Below, piece by piece: positions 36,379-46,738 of a DNA stretch of 64,000 nt. The translations under genes and the position numbers were made by a program. The notes under the pieces are model-generated. The model did no database searches. It was given only the letters and a program-made list of their open reading frames with translations, and was not told where the DNA came from. Source of the stretch: Fulvivirga imtechensis AK7 (GTDB lineage: Bacteria > Bacteroidota > Bacteroidia > Cytophagales > Cyclobacteriaceae). Each line of letters begins with the position of its first letter. Position 1 is the stretch's first letter. Where the stretch lies: NCBI RefSeq assembly GCF_000331535.1, contig NZ_AMZN01000010.1, positions 1-64,000 of the forward strand, given 5' to 3'.

Positions 36379-37016
36379 AATTCTTTCGCTTTTGTTAGTT
36401 CGATGTTTATGTCCAGTTCCACCTCATTGCCCACCAACAGACCACCTGCAGCCAGGGTACCGTTCCAGTCGAGACCCCAGTCTGTACGATCGATAGCACC
36501 GGTTACTTTAAATCCGGCTTTTATATTTCCGAATGGGTCAGTCACTGTGCCGCGGTACAGTACATCGAGTATTATTTGTTTCGTTACCCCATGCATGGTG
36601 AAATCACCGGTAAGCTTATATTTATTTTTCCCTACCGGCTTCAATGAACGGCTCTTGAAGGTAATCGAGGGATATTTGGCTACATCAAAAAAATCTGATG
36701 ATCTCAAGTGTGTATCCCGCTGCTCATTTTCCGTATCAATACTGTTTACATCAATGGAAAAGTCAATTTTTGCATCCGAAAAATCGGTCTTATCCGATAA
36801 CACAATCCCATCGAATTTATTGAACTTTCCCTCTGTCTCAGAGATACCGAAATGTGAAATGGCAAAACCTACCTTAGCATGTGAGGCGTCATAGAACCAT
36901 TTTGTAGTTTGTGCATTGACTGCGCCATGTAGCAGCGTAATGAAAATGCTGCCTGTTATGAGGCGGAAATATCTCTGAAACGCTGCCTTACAGAAGTTTG
37001 TAGTTTGAGTTTTCAT
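36375..37016 (-). CDS. YceI-family periplasmic lipid-binding protein
   Basis: A 213-residue exported protein with a signal peptide (ending VNAQ near residue 36) and one YceI beta-barrel domain. Typical segments are DASHAKVGFAISHFGISETEGKF, FFDVAKYPSITFKS and LTGDFTMHGVTKQI. Family members bind isoprenoid chains, and expression often rises under acid or membrane stress. It is first of a two-gene operon with the SDR. Confidence 0.93.
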   Translation of the reverse strand: MKTQTTNFCKAAFQRYFRLITGSIFITLLHGAVNAQTTKWFYDASHAKVGFAISHFGISETEGKFNKFDGIVLSDKTDFSDAKIDFSIDVNSIDTENEQRDTHLRSSDFFDVAKYPSITFKSRSLKPVGKNKYKLTGDFTMHGVTKQIILDVLYRGTVTDPFGNIKAGFKVTGAIDRTDWGLDWNGTLAAGGLLVGNEVELDINIELTKAKEL

Positions 37017-37317
37017 TTGTAAAATCGCTTTAAGTAATTAATAAAATTGACTTTACAAAGGTCTGCCAGTTTGTGCCGTGGAAAAATGAACTGGATTAGG
37101 AAAGGCACTTGAACTAGTTCAACTTGTCCTGAAGATGGGATGGCCAGAGAAATGGGAAGAGACTCATAGGACACAGAGAACTCTCCGGCAAAAGGCACAA
37201 GTGACACTATCGCTTAACACTTGCGCCAGGTGCAGAAGCTCAGAGGTAGCAGGGAATTCTCCTCAAAATTTCTTTAGAGAATTCTCTGCTTGTTCTAGCG
37301 GTTAGATTTTCTGTTTA
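37017..37317. other. Spacer with imperfect hairpins
   Basis: This 301-bp gap has the YceI promoter region and two imperfect hairpins: about 37190-37232 (GGCACAAGTG against CACTTGCGCC) and 37252-37288 (GAATTCTC against GAGAATTC). The second lies about 30 bases past the chitinase stop codon and could end its transcript. No gene is seen. Confidence 0.5.
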
Positions 37318-39930
37318 CTATTCCCGGATCACCCGCTTATTACCGATTACCTGGCCATTGGCTTCTACCTGGTATAGATATATCCCTGGTTTTACTTTTC
37401 CACTATCTTTCAGTGTCAACTCATACCAACCCGGATCAAGGCCGCCAACATACTGACTAATGACTGTCCTGCCTTCGCTATTAATCAGCTTTAGTGTAAC
37501 ATCACCTTTCTGTTTCAGGTTGATTTTAATATTCAGCCTATCACTGAAAGGATTTGGATATGCCAGATCACCGGCCTCCACCGAACTCGACTGAAGCATT
37601 TGCATGTCACAATCCCTGACATACTCCCATGGATCGCCAGCAGTTGGAACATTTCCCTGCGACCACCATTTATTGCGATAGATTTTGTTTTCATAAACCA
37701 CCTCAGTACCTGAAGCGGCATACACCTTTTGTGGCTGCCAGGCCTCACCACAAGGGTCTGTTTCACCATTGCAATTCTTAATAAATTCCCACACATCGGC
37801 CTCCCCAGGCACCTCTCCCTGTGTCCACCATTTGTTTTGGTACAGCTTGCCATTGTACTGCACCACATTACCTCCAGAGGCATAAGTAGTGCCTGCATCC
37901 CACTGAGGTGCATCGCAGGTACTGGTCTGCAACCTGACCTCAAATGCCGCCTCTGAAATTGTGGTTGAGCCTTCGTTATCGGTAGCTTCTACTTTGAAGA
38001 CGTAACTTCCTTCTGCTGTAGGTGTCCAGAGGGCATAGTACTCATCTCCTGCTGTACTTACATTCAAAAGCTGTCCATCGATGCTCAGCACCACATTTTG
38101 CACACTCGTGTCATCTGTAACGGAAGCGCTAAGTCTTATTTCACTGAATTCGCTCTGCTCAATGACCTGACCATCAGCAGGGCTTAACATGCTCACCACC
38201 GGAGGCTGGTTGCCGATTTCATTAATAATGTAAACCTTGATGATCTTCGATGAAGTGGCCTGGTCATTATCCTCTGCAGTAACTTTCAGGGTCAACTCAC
38301 CATACTGCTGCGGTGTGAACTGCGCTTCATATAAATTCCCGTTGAGCGCTCCGCTTAGTGTTGCACCTGCTGCCTCGAAAGAAACACCAGCTATGGTGCC
38401 ATCTGCATCTGACGCTGACGCCTGCAGGGTAATTGGAGTAAATGTTTCCATTACTATGGTGTCCGTATCTACCGGAGCCACCCAGCTAACATTCGGGTGC
38501 TTGTTGATATCCGTATTACCGGCTGCCTCATTAATGGCCTTCATAATGCTGCCTTCCGATTCGAAAGGAACATCCTGAGTAAGCTCCCATATGATCAACC
38601 CCTGATGGCCGTAGTCACGGGAGTACTCCAGCTTTTCACCTGCCAGTTTGGGGGTGTTGAAGTAAATATTTTTACCATTAGCCGCCACATTTCCCAATAA
38701 CATACGACTGTCCAGCGGATCGTAGCTGGTGGGGGCATTAGGGAATTCGTTGACAATATCCTTGTAAGGCACATAAGTAAATCCATTGCCGACCGGCTTC
38801 CTTTGTGAGAAGTCGTAGCCATACATAGGTACTCCTATGGCAAGTTTACTTTTCGGCACAGAAAAACCTCCGTCATGATTCCACGCGGGCTCTGCCAGTC
38901 CCATCCAATATTCCAGTGCATCCTGAGCGCTGTAGATTGGGTTATTGGCCGATTGACCAGGGTAAGTGCTTAACGGCACTTTGTAGAGTGATGAATGCGG
39001 CCCTTTGGGGGACTCATTCCATGAACCTGTAAAGTCATAAGTCATCAGGCCGAGCCAGTCGAGGTAATCTACCAGTTTGTCGTCATAGTTGTTACCATAC
39101 CAGGAGGTGCCGAACACAGCCGCTGAAAGCAACTTATCAGGATCTTTTTCCCTCAGCTTCTGCGCCAGCCTCGTAAGACCAATAGCTGCCTGATGCGGAC
39201 CCTGGTCGCTATCTCCCCACTTACTGCCCCGAACACGACCACCCTGATCACTGGTACCTGAGATTGAAGCATCGGCCCACCAGCATTCCATATCCAGGTC
39301 CACACCATCTAATCCTCTGGCATCGAGGTAATTGAGGATGAGGTCGGCAATTTCTTCCAGCTTTTGGTCATTGTTATAATATCTGTCCATAAGCCATAGG
39401 AAGGCAAAGTCCGTGGCCCCTCCCAGTGCTACAGACACTGTTACTCCTGCCTGTTTGGATTTTTCATACACCCCCAGGTCAAATAAAACAGAATCAACTT
39501 TATATTCCTGGGTGGCATCGAAAGCAATAGAGGCAAAATTGCTGCTGTTGTAGTCATTGTTGTTTTGTTTAAACATCAAAAACGATACATTCAAATGCGT
39601 AACTACCTCCGGATTAAATTCATTGGCAATGTCGTAGCCCTGTACCCAGGTGGGCAGGTATCCGATAATACGTTGCGGTCCATCATAGTCCGGCCCGAGG
39701 CCTCCGTCCCCACAGGCCCCCATGTTCTGCCAGCTTCCATCGCTGCCAGGCGTACTGCTGGTCCAGTATTTCGCCTCATAGTTAATACCGTTATAAGAAA
39801 CCTGATCTCCCTGCACATGTTGAGGGTTATCAGGATCCCAGGGTGAAGCACAATCCGGGAAATTGTATTGGGCATGACTGAAGACTGTGCCCAATAGAAG
39901 AAGAAAAATGGTACAAATAGTTGGTTTCAT
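37318..39930 (-). CDS. Secreted multidomain GH18 chitinase with T9SS sorting domain
   Basis: An 870-residue chitin-degrading enzyme. In order it has a signal peptide (MKPTICTIFLLLLGTVFSHAQ-like), an N-terminal CBM5/12 chitin-binding module (about 25-72), a GH18 catalytic domain (about 85-465) with the full DGVDLDME motif at 208-215 (Glu215 is the acid), two Ig-like domains (about 475-570 and 575-665), two further CBM5/12 modules (about 670-715 and 725-770) with NKWWTQGEVP/NKWWSQGNVP, and a T9SS sorting domain starting YPNPF. I use the ATG at 39930. The longer frame adds 29 residues that would block the signal peptide. Confidence 0.95.
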   Translation of the reverse strand: MKPTICTIFLLLLGTVFSHAQYNFPDCASPWDPDNPQHVQGDQVSYNGINYEAKYWTSSTPGSDGSWQNMGACGDGGLGPDYDGPQRIIGYLPTWVQGYDIANEFNPEVVTHLNVSFLMFKQNNNDYNSSNFASIAFDATQEYKVDSVLFDLGVYEKSKQAGVTVSVALGGATDFAFLWLMDRYYNNDQKLEEIADLILNYLDARGLDGVDLDMECWWADASISGTSDQGGRVRGSKWGDSDQGPHQAAIGLTRLAQKLREKDPDKLLSAAVFGTSWYGNNYDDKLVDYLDWLGLMTYDFTGSWNESPKGPHSSLYKVPLSTYPGQSANNPIYSAQDALEYWMGLAEPAWNHDGGFSVPKSKLAIGVPMYGYDFSQRKPVGNGFTYVPYKDIVNEFPNAPTSYDPLDSRMLLGNVAANGKNIYFNTPKLAGEKLEYSRDYGHQGLIIWELTQDVPFESEGSIMKAINEAAGNTDINKHPNVSWVAPVDTDTIVMETFTPITLQASASDADGTIAGVSFEAAGATLSGALNGNLYEAQFTPQQYGELTLKVTAEDNDQATSSKIIKVYIINEIGNQPPVVSMLSPADGQVIEQSEFSEIRLSASVTDDTSVQNVVLSIDGQLLNVSTAGDEYYALWTPTAEGSYVFKVEATDNEGSTTISEAAFEVRLQTSTCDAPQWDAGTTYASGGNVVQYNGKLYQNKWWTQGEVPGEADVWEFIKNCNGETDPCGEAWQPQKVYAASGTEVVYENKIYRNKWWSQGNVPTAGDPWEYVRDCDMQMLQSSSVEAGDLAYPNPFSDRLNIKINLKQKGDVTLKLINSEGRTVISQYVGGLDPGWYELTLKDSGKVKPGIYLYQVEANGQVIGNKRVIRE

Positions 39931-40407
39931 AGGAGTAAATTTTAGTTGAACAAATAGATCTGCTGCTATAGACTTATTTTTGACATAGATCGACCGTCTA
40001 CAAGAATTTAAATGCAAAGCATTTCCCTCATTACCTGGATGGTATTGGTAAGTGTCGCTGTGATTGTCTACGGGTGATCTCGATTTAATCAGGCTTCTAA
40101 AGCCTCTGCTCCGAAATGATAGAATGCCAGTCGGGAGGAAATTGAATTGGTTGGTAGTTGGTACTCATAATTGGTTGGTTTTAGGTTGAAGTAATGAAAT
40201 AATGCAGTTAAATAGAGTTGCAAACACTCCGTCTATCCGGCATTAAAACAAGGGCATATTACCTAAACACCGATATTTCTCCTAATTTTTTAGCTGTATG
40301 GGGTGTAGTTGTAGCTGAATGGTGTGGCCGTTTACAGTTCTCTGGTTCTCAGTTCACAGTTTCTTCACAAAAAATTAGAGGCCTGGTGCTTAAGGCTAGT
40401 GGCTCTG
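39931..40407. other. Gene-free spacer
   Basis: This 477-bp gap upstream of the chitinase and downstream of the Crp-like gene contains low-complexity G/T-rich words (about 40140-40200 and 40330-40400). No open frame with gene character, RNA or MITE was seen. Confidence 0.5.
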
Positions 40408-40995
40408 TTAGGGTTTACCGGCCAATTGGGCTCTGATCTTGCTTAAGAATTCGGCTGACATGCCCAGGTAGGAAGCTACTACTTTTTGCGGTACACGCTG
40501 TACAATGCCGGGATACTGTTCCAGAAATTCAAGATACCGTTCTTCGGCCGTTTTGCTAATATTAGACAGGGCCCGCTTCCGGGAATAGGCAAATGCCCGC
40601 TCTGTGGTAATCCTGAAATATTCACTCATGTTGTGACTTCTTGCACACAAGCCTTCAATGTCGTCATACTTCATTTGAAAGATGACGGAATCTTCCAACG
40701 CTTCTACAAAAAGTGTTGCTGGTGTTTGGGTGATGTAGCTATAAAAGTCACTCACAAACCAATCGTCTATCGCGATCTGAACAGTATGATCTTTTCCATC
40801 ATTATCGACAAAAAACGAACGAAATGCTCCCCTTACCACATAGTTGCGATAGCCACTGACGAAGCCCGGCTGGTCAAGGAATTGCCGCTTTTTCATCCTC
40901 GTGGTTCTGATAATCGATATCAACTCCTGCTCTTCTTCCGGAAGCAGGGTCACAAAGCGCCTGATGTTATTGAGTATGGTATCGTGATTATTCAA
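40408..40995 (-). CDS. Crp/Fnr-family transcription regulator
   Basis: A 195-residue regulator with a cyclic-nucleotide-binding-like beta-roll (about 25-120) and a compact C-terminal helix-turn-helix (VPQKVVASYLGMSAEFLSKI, about 170-189). It lacks Cys ligands for an Fe-S cluster, so it is not Fnr-like in sensing. The start is TTG at 40995, with no ATG or GTG near. Its DNA target is unknown. It lies 33 bp after a small monooxygenase-like gene on the same strand. Confidence 0.87.
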   Translation of the reverse strand: MNNHDTILNNIRRFVTLLPEEEQELISIIRTTRMKKRQFLDQPGFVSGYRNYVVRGAFRSFFVDNDGKDHTVQIAIDDWFVSDFYSYITQTPATLFVEALEDSVIFQMKYDDIEGLCARSHNMSEYFRITTERAFAYSRKRALSNISKTAEERYLEFLEQYPGIVQRVPQKVVASYLGMSAEFLSKIRAQLAGKP

Positions 40996-41028
40996 TTTGC
41001 TGTATTATTGATCCCTAAGATATGAAAT

Positions 41029-41331
41029 TTACATTTTTTCACCTTTCACCAGCAACGTCCATTTTATCGATTCCTCTTTCAGGTGCATAAACTTCAACCT
41101 ATCTTCATCCCCCATAAAACTTTCCAGATCATTTTCAGATGCAAAAGAGACAAAATGGATCTCATAGGGCTGTTCCTCTTCTGTGACAACGAAGCTATCG
41201 GTACCCGGCCGCAAGCGATAAATGAGTCTGCCGTTATACTTTTTCATCAGAGGTATGGCCAGCTCTTCAAATTGATGAAAAACCTCCTCTTTGCCGGGTT
41301 TTATAAATATGAACTGAGTAATGTAGATCAT
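41029..41331 (-). CDS. Small ABM/DUF1330-like protein
   Basis: A 100-residue protein with the alternating beta-alpha-beta pattern of dimeric alpha-beta barrel (ferredoxin-like) proteins: IYITQFIFIKPGKEEVF at the start, then a helix, then YEIHFVSFAS and a second helix. Antibiotic-biosynthesis-monooxygenase-like and DUF1330 proteins share this plan. No catalytic residue can be named. It precedes the Crp-like gene by 33 bases and is likely co-transcribed. Confidence 0.6.
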   Translation of the reverse strand: MIYITQFIFIKPGKEEVFHQFEELAIPLMKKYNGRLIYRLRPGTDSFVVTEEEQPYEIHFVSFASENDLESFMGDEDRLKFMHLKEESIKWTLLVKGEKM

Positions 41332-41342
41332 GAGATGATACT

Positions 41343-41440
41343 AAAAATGCTCACGTACCCCAGTACGCTCCGCTTTTTGGCACTTCACAAGCCTTGACCT
41401 TAACGTTTTCTTAAAGCCACTTAGAGTTTCTTACAAACAC
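41343..41440 (+). repeat. Family 1 MITE-like element, copy E (left end missing)
   Basis: About 98 bp: AAAAATGCTCACGTACCC, the central GTACGCTCCGCTTTTTGG part, and the complete right end CGTTTTCTTAAAGCCACTT then GAGTTTCTTACAAACAC. The left terminal repeat is absent, so the copy cannot be mobile as it stands. It fills the space between two minus-strand genes. Confidence 0.75.
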
Positions 41441-41443
41441 TAC

Positions 41444-42100
41444 TTAACTCTTTTCTGCGCAAACAATTAATGTCTCCACCCTCATTTTTTCCCCATTAAT
41501 TTCCTGCTCCGGCTCCTTTTTCTCCAGTATTTCACATATGTTGAACCCGATTCCCAGCAACAAATCGGCAAGCTCTTTTTTGTTAAACATATTGAACCCG
41601 TACTTCACAAACGGGTAAAGCTTCATAACAGACTTTGGTCTTATCGCAATGAACACTTTCCCACCTGGCTTTAGTACTCTTTTTATCTCCGATAATACCT
41701 GCTCCTGATCCTCCCAAAAGTAAATGGTATTGACTGTAAATACTTTGCTAAACATGGCGTTATCAAAAGGCAAATTCCGAGCGTCACCCATTAGAAACTG
41801 AGCTTGTCCTTTGTTTATGAATCCGCTATTTCGTTTGCACGCCTCCCTGACCATGGCTTCGGAAAAATCAAGGCCGGTATATCTGATCGAGGGATCTGTT
41901 GAAAGTATGTCCTTCACAAAAAAGCCATTTCCCATGCCAATTTCTAGAATATTGTCATTGGCAGTCAATTGAAGTGCAGCAATCGTATTTATATTGATAT
42001 GCAGGTTTCCGTCATTCATTTTCTCGCCCACCTCCACGGCATGCTCTCCCGAAGGCTGGCGAAGCTGTCCGGCTATACTCTTAAGTGTAGACTCATCCAT
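41444..42100 (-). CDS. Class I SAM-dependent methyltransferase
   Basis: A 218-residue Rossmann methyltransferase. Motif I is ILEIGMGNGFF (about 54-64), the acidic residue of motif II is in YTGLDFSEAMV, and FSKVFTVNTIYFWEDQEQVLSEIKRVLKPGGKV gives motifs IV to VI of the UbiE/Methyltransf_11 type. The substrate is unknown. It stands alone on the minus strand, divergent from the antiporter gene. The stop codon lies four bases past a family 1 repeat. Confidence 0.9.
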   Translation of the reverse strand: MDESTLKSIAGQLRQPSGEHAVEVGEKMNDGNLHININTIAALQLTANDNILEIGMGNGFFVKDILSTDPSIRYTGLDFSEAMVREACKRNSGFINKGQAQFLMGDARNLPFDNAMFSKVFTVNTIYFWEDQEQVLSEIKRVLKPGGKVFIAIRPKSVMKLYPFVKYGFNMFNKKELADLLLGIGFNICEILEKKEPEQEINGEKMRVETLIVCAEKS

Positions 42101-42364
42101 ATTATCTGCCGGTTTTTCTTTTTTAGAAGATTTGTACTAAGGGATGTATTCCAGAGCCAGACTGAAATAATTGCCACCCGGTTTACATGTTTGCTCCGAA
42201 GTACTTCATACGTTGTTTTCAAATAATCTGTTTCAAGGATCGTTCGGTTTTCGATAAACATAGATCGCAGCAATAACAAAGATATTTATCCATTGTTTTC
42301 TTAATGTTCTGCTTTTAGCGGTTGCTGTAAGGCAGAATTTGACTTTTTCATGAAGTAATGAGAT

Positions 42365-44437
42365 ATGGGAAATTTTGATCACCTGATCCATGAGTTTGAG
42401 TTGCCGCTTTCCAACCCGGTACTTATCTTTTCATTGATCCTTTTTATCATTCTGTTAGCCCCGATACTTCTAAAAAAGCTCAGGCTGCCTGGTATTATCG
42501 GTTTGATTATTTCCGGAGTCGTTATTGGCCCACATGGACTCAATGTACTTGAACAGAATGATGCCATCACCTTATTTTCGACAGTAGGTTTGCTCTACAT
42601 TATGTTCATCGCTGGTATAGAACTGGATATGTTTGAATTTAAGAGAAACAGGCACAAGAGCTTAGGTTTTGGCTTTTTCACTTTTATTTTTCCGCTGGCC
42701 CTGGGCATACCTATTTGCTATTACCTGTTAGACTATGGTTTTACCGCCAGCATACTCATCTCCAGTATGTTTGCCACACATACACTTGTAGCATACCCTA
42801 TAGCTACGAAGTTCGGTATTTCGAAAGACCAGGCGGTGGCCATTACAGTTGGCGGCACCATACTTACCGACACGGCGGTGCTGATCATACTGGCAGTGAT
42901 CACCGGGTCTGCCAATGGCGGATTAACACCGGAATTCTGGGTTAGCCTGAGTATTTCCCTGGCTATTTTTTTGCTTATTGTCTTTCTTATTTTGCCCAGA
43001 ATAGCTACCTGGTTTTTCACCAATCTGCAGGAAGACAGGATATCTCACTATGTGCTGGTGCTGTCTTTGGTATTCTTTGCCGCATTTCTTGCTGAAGCTG
43101 CCGGGGTGGAAGCCATTATCGGAGCTTTTATGGCGGGGCTGGCATTAAACAGGCTTATTCCACATACATCTGCTTTAATGAACAGGATCGAGTTTGTAGG
43201 GAATGCCATTTTTATTCCTTTCTTCCTGATCAATGTCGGCATGTTGGTGGACCTGAGTATACTGTTCCGCGGGCCTGATGCCATCATTATTGCTCTCACT
43301 CTGTCTGCTGTAGCCCTGGCAGGCAAGTATATTGCGGCATTTGTTACTCAAAAAACATTTAGGTACAGTGCTCATCAGCGTCAATTGATCTTTGGGCTGA
43401 GCAGTGCACATGCAGCAGCTACATTAGCAGTAATATTGGTGGGTTACCGGGCCGGTATCATTGATGAAAATATTCTCAACGGCACTATAATCCTCATCCT
43501 GATCACCTGTATCGTAGCCTCATTTGTTACTGAACATGCTGCAAAAAAAGTAGCCAGGGACCATGATAACCTGGAGAGCCTGGAGACCGAAGCTCCTCCA
43601 CAAGAGGAAAATGTACTGATCCCTATTGCTAATTTCAAGAATCTTGAGCCCTTGGTAGATCTGGCTGTTCTTTTCAAACCGAAAAAACGTTCGTTCACTA
43701 TCCATATACTCACCGTAGTGAAATACGACAGCGAGGCGGAAGTAAACATGCAAAAAGTAAAGCGTAAGCTAGATTACTTCGTGCAGTACCTGTCTGCCAC
43801 AGATACAACCCTGAACCCTGTGGTTACATTTGATGTGAATACAGCCGAAGGAATTATAAGGAAGTCACGGGAGGTAATGGCCGAAATTTTCATTATGGGA
43901 TGGCCACAGAAGCGGACATTCCTGAGCCGGATCTTCAGCCAGATCACTGAAACCATCATCAGTTCCACTGACAAAACCATTCTGTTTTGTAATATCAGAA
44001 GACCTGTAAACACCACCAAAACCATAAAAGTGGTGTGTCCGCCAAATGCTGAGCTTGAGCCTGGCTTTTATTACTGGCTCAATAAACTCCGGCTGCTTGC
44101 CGCACAACTACGCTCTGAAACTATTTTTTTCTGTAGTAAAAAAACACGAACCGGCATTTCATCAATCGTTAAAAAGTCGATCCCCCCGATAAAATATCAT
44201 GCTTTTCCCGACCTGAGCGATTTCCTGGTTTTAGCCCGCGAGGTAAAAACCGATGATCTTCTTGTTGTGGTATCAGCACGAGAGGATAGCATTTCATACC
44301 ATGGTGAATTAAGAAAAATGCCTGAGAAGCTCAATAAATATTTTAAAGATTATAACATGCTGCTGATATACCCGGGGTTAAAAGATGAAGTAGGCCAGAG
44401 TATTGTCCGGGAAAAACAAATGGTAACGGAAAGCTAA
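42365..44437 (+). CDS. CPA2-type cation/proton antiporter with cytosolic C-terminal domain
   Basis: A 690-residue protein. Residues about 15-390 form a Na+/H+-exchanger domain of about 12 helices, including LRLPGIIGLIISGVVIGPHG near the start and GVEAIIGAFMAGLALNRL in the middle. Residues about 410-690 are soluble and resemble two universal-stress-protein-like folds in degenerate form. Such proteins exchange Na+ or K+ for protons, and the tail probably regulates. It converges on the GH92 gene, with stops only three bases apart. Confidence 0.9.
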   Translation: MGNFDHLIHEFELPLSNPVLIFSLILFIILLAPILLKKLRLPGIIGLIISGVVIGPHGLNVLEQNDAITLFSTVGLLYIMFIAGIELDMFEFKRNRHKSLGFGFFTFIFPLALGIPICYYLLDYGFTASILISSMFATHTLVAYPIATKFGISKDQAVAITVGGTILTDTAVLIILAVITGSANGGLTPEFWVSLSISLAIFLLIVFLILPRIATWFFTNLQEDRISHYVLVLSLVFFAAFLAEAAGVEAIIGAFMAGLALNRLIPHTSALMNRIEFVGNAIFIPFFLINVGMLVDLSILFRGPDAIIIALTLSAVALAGKYIAAFVTQKTFRYSAHQRQLIFGLSSAHAAATLAVILVGYRAGIIDENILNGTIILILITCIVASFVTEHAAKKVARDHDNLESLETEAPPQEENVLIPIANFKNLEPLVDLAVLFKPKKRSFTIHILTVVKYDSEAEVNMQKVKRKLDYFVQYLSATDTTLNPVVTFDVNTAEGIIRKSREVMAEIFIMGWPQKRTFLSRIFSQITETIISSTDKTILFCNIRRPVNTTKTIKVVCPPNAELEPGFYYWLNKLRLLAAQLRSETIFFCSKKTRTGISSIVKKSIPPIKYHAFPDLSDFLVLAREVKTDDLLVVVSAREDSISYHGELRKMPEKLNKYFKDYNMLLIYPGLKDEVGQSIVREKQMVTES

Positions 44438-44440
44438 GCA

Positions 44441-46738
44441 TCATCTCTTATCCGGCCTACTACTCATATAAAAAGTAAGCGTTCCTCCATTTACTATATC
44501 TTCATGAGTAACATATCTTCTGTCCAGCAGTTTACCATTCAGCGTCACCCGCTTCACAAACACATTTTTATCGCTTTGATCCTTAGCCTCAACTGTGAAC
44601 GTTTTGCCATTTTTCAAATGTATGGTCGCTGACTTTACTACAGGGCTCCCCAGCATGTATTCGTTGGAACCCGGCGCTACGGGGTAAAATCCAAGGGCAC
44701 TGAACAGGTACCAGGCGCTCATCTGGCCAAAATCATCATTGCCCCCCAGGCCGTTCGCTGCAGGTTTATACATGGTTTTCAATATCATTCTTATCTTATC
44801 CTGCGCTTTCCAGGGTGCATCCGTCCAATTGTAAAGATATACCACATGGTGAGAAGGCTCATTGCCATGTACATAATTGCCAATGATACCATCTCTGGAT
44901 ATATCTTCGGTATGCTCAAAATACTTATCAGGAAGCTCCATTGAGAAAAGCGAATCCAGGTGTTGTGTGAACTTCTGCTTCCCACCCATCATGTCGATCA
45001 TGGTGGCCGGGTCGTGCGGCACATACAGGCTGTAATTCCACGAATTGCCCTCTATAAATCCCTGTCCATGGGTATCCAACGGGTCAAATTCCTTCTTCCA
45101 TTCTCCGTTAGACAGTTTGGGACGCATAAAACCTGACCTGGCGTCATATACATTTTTGTAGGATGCTGACCGTTTGATGAATTCATTATAAATATCCTCT
45201 TTGCCCAGCCTCCCGGCCATTTGAGCAATGCACCAATCGTCATAAGCATATTCAAGAGTTTTGGACACTGAGGCGCTGCTTATATCTTCTGGCACATAGC
45301 CCTTGTCTATGTATGCACCAATTCCGTCAAAATACCGCGTGTTGGCGGTTTGAATACAGGCTTCCAAAGCTCGTTCCACATCGAAATCAGCATTGCCTTT
45401 GATCACTGCATCGGCAATGACAGGTACGCTATGGTAGCCGATCATACACCAGTTTTCATTGGCATGGTGCGACCAGATGGGCAGCATTTTATGCACGCTC
45501 TGATCATAGTGGGCCATCATAGACCGGATCATATCCTGGTTGCGTGCGGGCTGTAGTATATTAAAAAGAGGATGCAAAGCACGGTAAGTATCCCAAAGGG
45601 AAAAGCTCGTATAGTTGATAAAACCATCGGCCTGATGGATATTTTGATCCAGTCCTTTGTACTGTCCATCTACATCCATGTATACAGTCGGCCCTAAAAA
45701 GGCATGGTACATGGCTGTATAAAAATTGGTCATTTCCCCATCACTGCCGGCATCAGCGGTAATTCTGTTAAGCTCCTTATTCCAGGTGGCCTGTGTTTGT
45801 GATTTAACCTGATCAAAATCCCATCCTGGCACTTCCGCCTGCATATTTTTAATGGCGCCCTCTGTACTCACCGGAGATAAAGCAAACCTGATCTTGATCT
45901 GCTCCCCCTCACTAGTATCAAAATCGAAATGCGCCCGTATCTTTTCGTTGGCAGCCTCTGGAAAGTTATTCTCCTGGTCAAATCGCCCCCAGAAACCACG
46001 ATATGGATGCTTTTCATAGGTTTTTAGTCCATAGCTTTTGAATGGCTTACTGAAAGCCATGGCAAAATAGATGGTACGCGTTCTGGCCCAGCCGTTGGTA
46101 GACCTGTAGCCGGTGACAAGGGTATCATTTTCGACCCTCAAAAAGGCCCAGGTTGTTTTTTCATCGTAATTGTAAATCCCATACATCAGATCGAGGATGA
46201 TGTGAGCTTTGTCCGACTCCGGAAAGGTATATCTGTGCATACCTACCCTGGTAGTGGCAGTCAGTTCAGCCGTAATATTGTAGTCATCAAGTTTAACCTT
46301 GTAGTAGCCGGCTTCAGCAGTCTCATTTTCATGCGAAAACACTGAGCGGTAGCCGGTCTCCGAATTTTTCGCAGTTCCAGGATTTAATTGCAACTCACCC
46401 ACGGTAGGCATCACCAGGAAATCACCCAGATCGGAATGGCCCGTACCGCTGAAATGCGTATGACTAAAGCCCACTATGGTTTTATCTTCATGTTGATACC
46501 CGGCACAGTATTTATAAACATCTCCCGTATATTTCCCATTTACAGCATAAGGTATAGTATCCGTATCAGGACTTAATTGCACCATACCAAATGGCGCTGT
46601 AGCTCCCGGGTAGGTGTGGCCCATACGAGCCGTGCCTATCATGGGGTCAACATATTGGATTAAGTTTTTAGTATTGTCCTGCCCATAAAGGGTACAAGCC
46701 TGGCTTATAAAAAATAAAAAAAAGGAAACCTTTCTCAT
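44441..46738 (-). CDS. GH92 alpha-mannosidase
   Basis: A 765-residue exported glycoside hydrolase with a signal peptide (about 1-19). Family hallmarks include YVDPMIGTARMGHTYPGATAPFG, VGFSHTHFSGTGHSDLGDF, the DTYRALHPLFNI segment, GNEPSHHVVYLYNW and GGNDDFGQMSAWYLFSALGFYPV. GH92 enzymes are Ca2+-dependent exo-mannosidases, usually alpha-1,2, acting on N-glycans or yeast mannan. No SusC/SusD pair is nearby, so it is not part of a typical polysaccharide locus here. It has no T9SS domain. Confidence 0.95.
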   Translation of the reverse strand: MRKVSFFLFFISQACTLYGQDNTKNLIQYVDPMIGTARMGHTYPGATAPFGMVQLSPDTDTIPYAVNGKYTGDVYKYCAGYQHEDKTIVGFSHTHFSGTGHSDLGDFLVMPTVGELQLNPGTAKNSETGYRSVFSHENETAEAGYYKVKLDDYNITAELTATTRVGMHRYTFPESDKAHIILDLMYGIYNYDEKTTWAFLRVENDTLVTGYRSTNGWARTRTIYFAMAFSKPFKSYGLKTYEKHPYRGFWGRFDQENNFPEAANEKIRAHFDFDTSEGEQIKIRFALSPVSTEGAIKNMQAEVPGWDFDQVKSQTQATWNKELNRITADAGSDGEMTNFYTAMYHAFLGPTVYMDVDGQYKGLDQNIHQADGFINYTSFSLWDTYRALHPLFNILQPARNQDMIRSMMAHYDQSVHKMLPIWSHHANENWCMIGYHSVPVIADAVIKGNADFDVERALEACIQTANTRYFDGIGAYIDKGYVPEDISSASVSKTLEYAYDDWCIAQMAGRLGKEDIYNEFIKRSASYKNVYDARSGFMRPKLSNGEWKKEFDPLDTHGQGFIEGNSWNYSLYVPHDPATMIDMMGGKQKFTQHLDSLFSMELPDKYFEHTEDISRDGIIGNYVHGNEPSHHVVYLYNWTDAPWKAQDKIRMILKTMYKPAANGLGGNDDFGQMSAWYLFSALGFYPVAPGSNEYMLGSPVVKSATIHLKNGKTFTVEAKDQSDKNVFVKRVTLNGKLLDRRYVTHEDIVNGGTLTFYMSSRPDKR

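Noticed and set aside
37013-37207. A 64-codon minus-strand frame upstream of the YceI gene
   Set aside because: It has no start context or domain pattern and covers the likely promoter region.
39931-40017. N-terminal extension of the chitinase
   Set aside because: It would put 29 polar residues before a good signal peptide that starts at the ATG at 39930.
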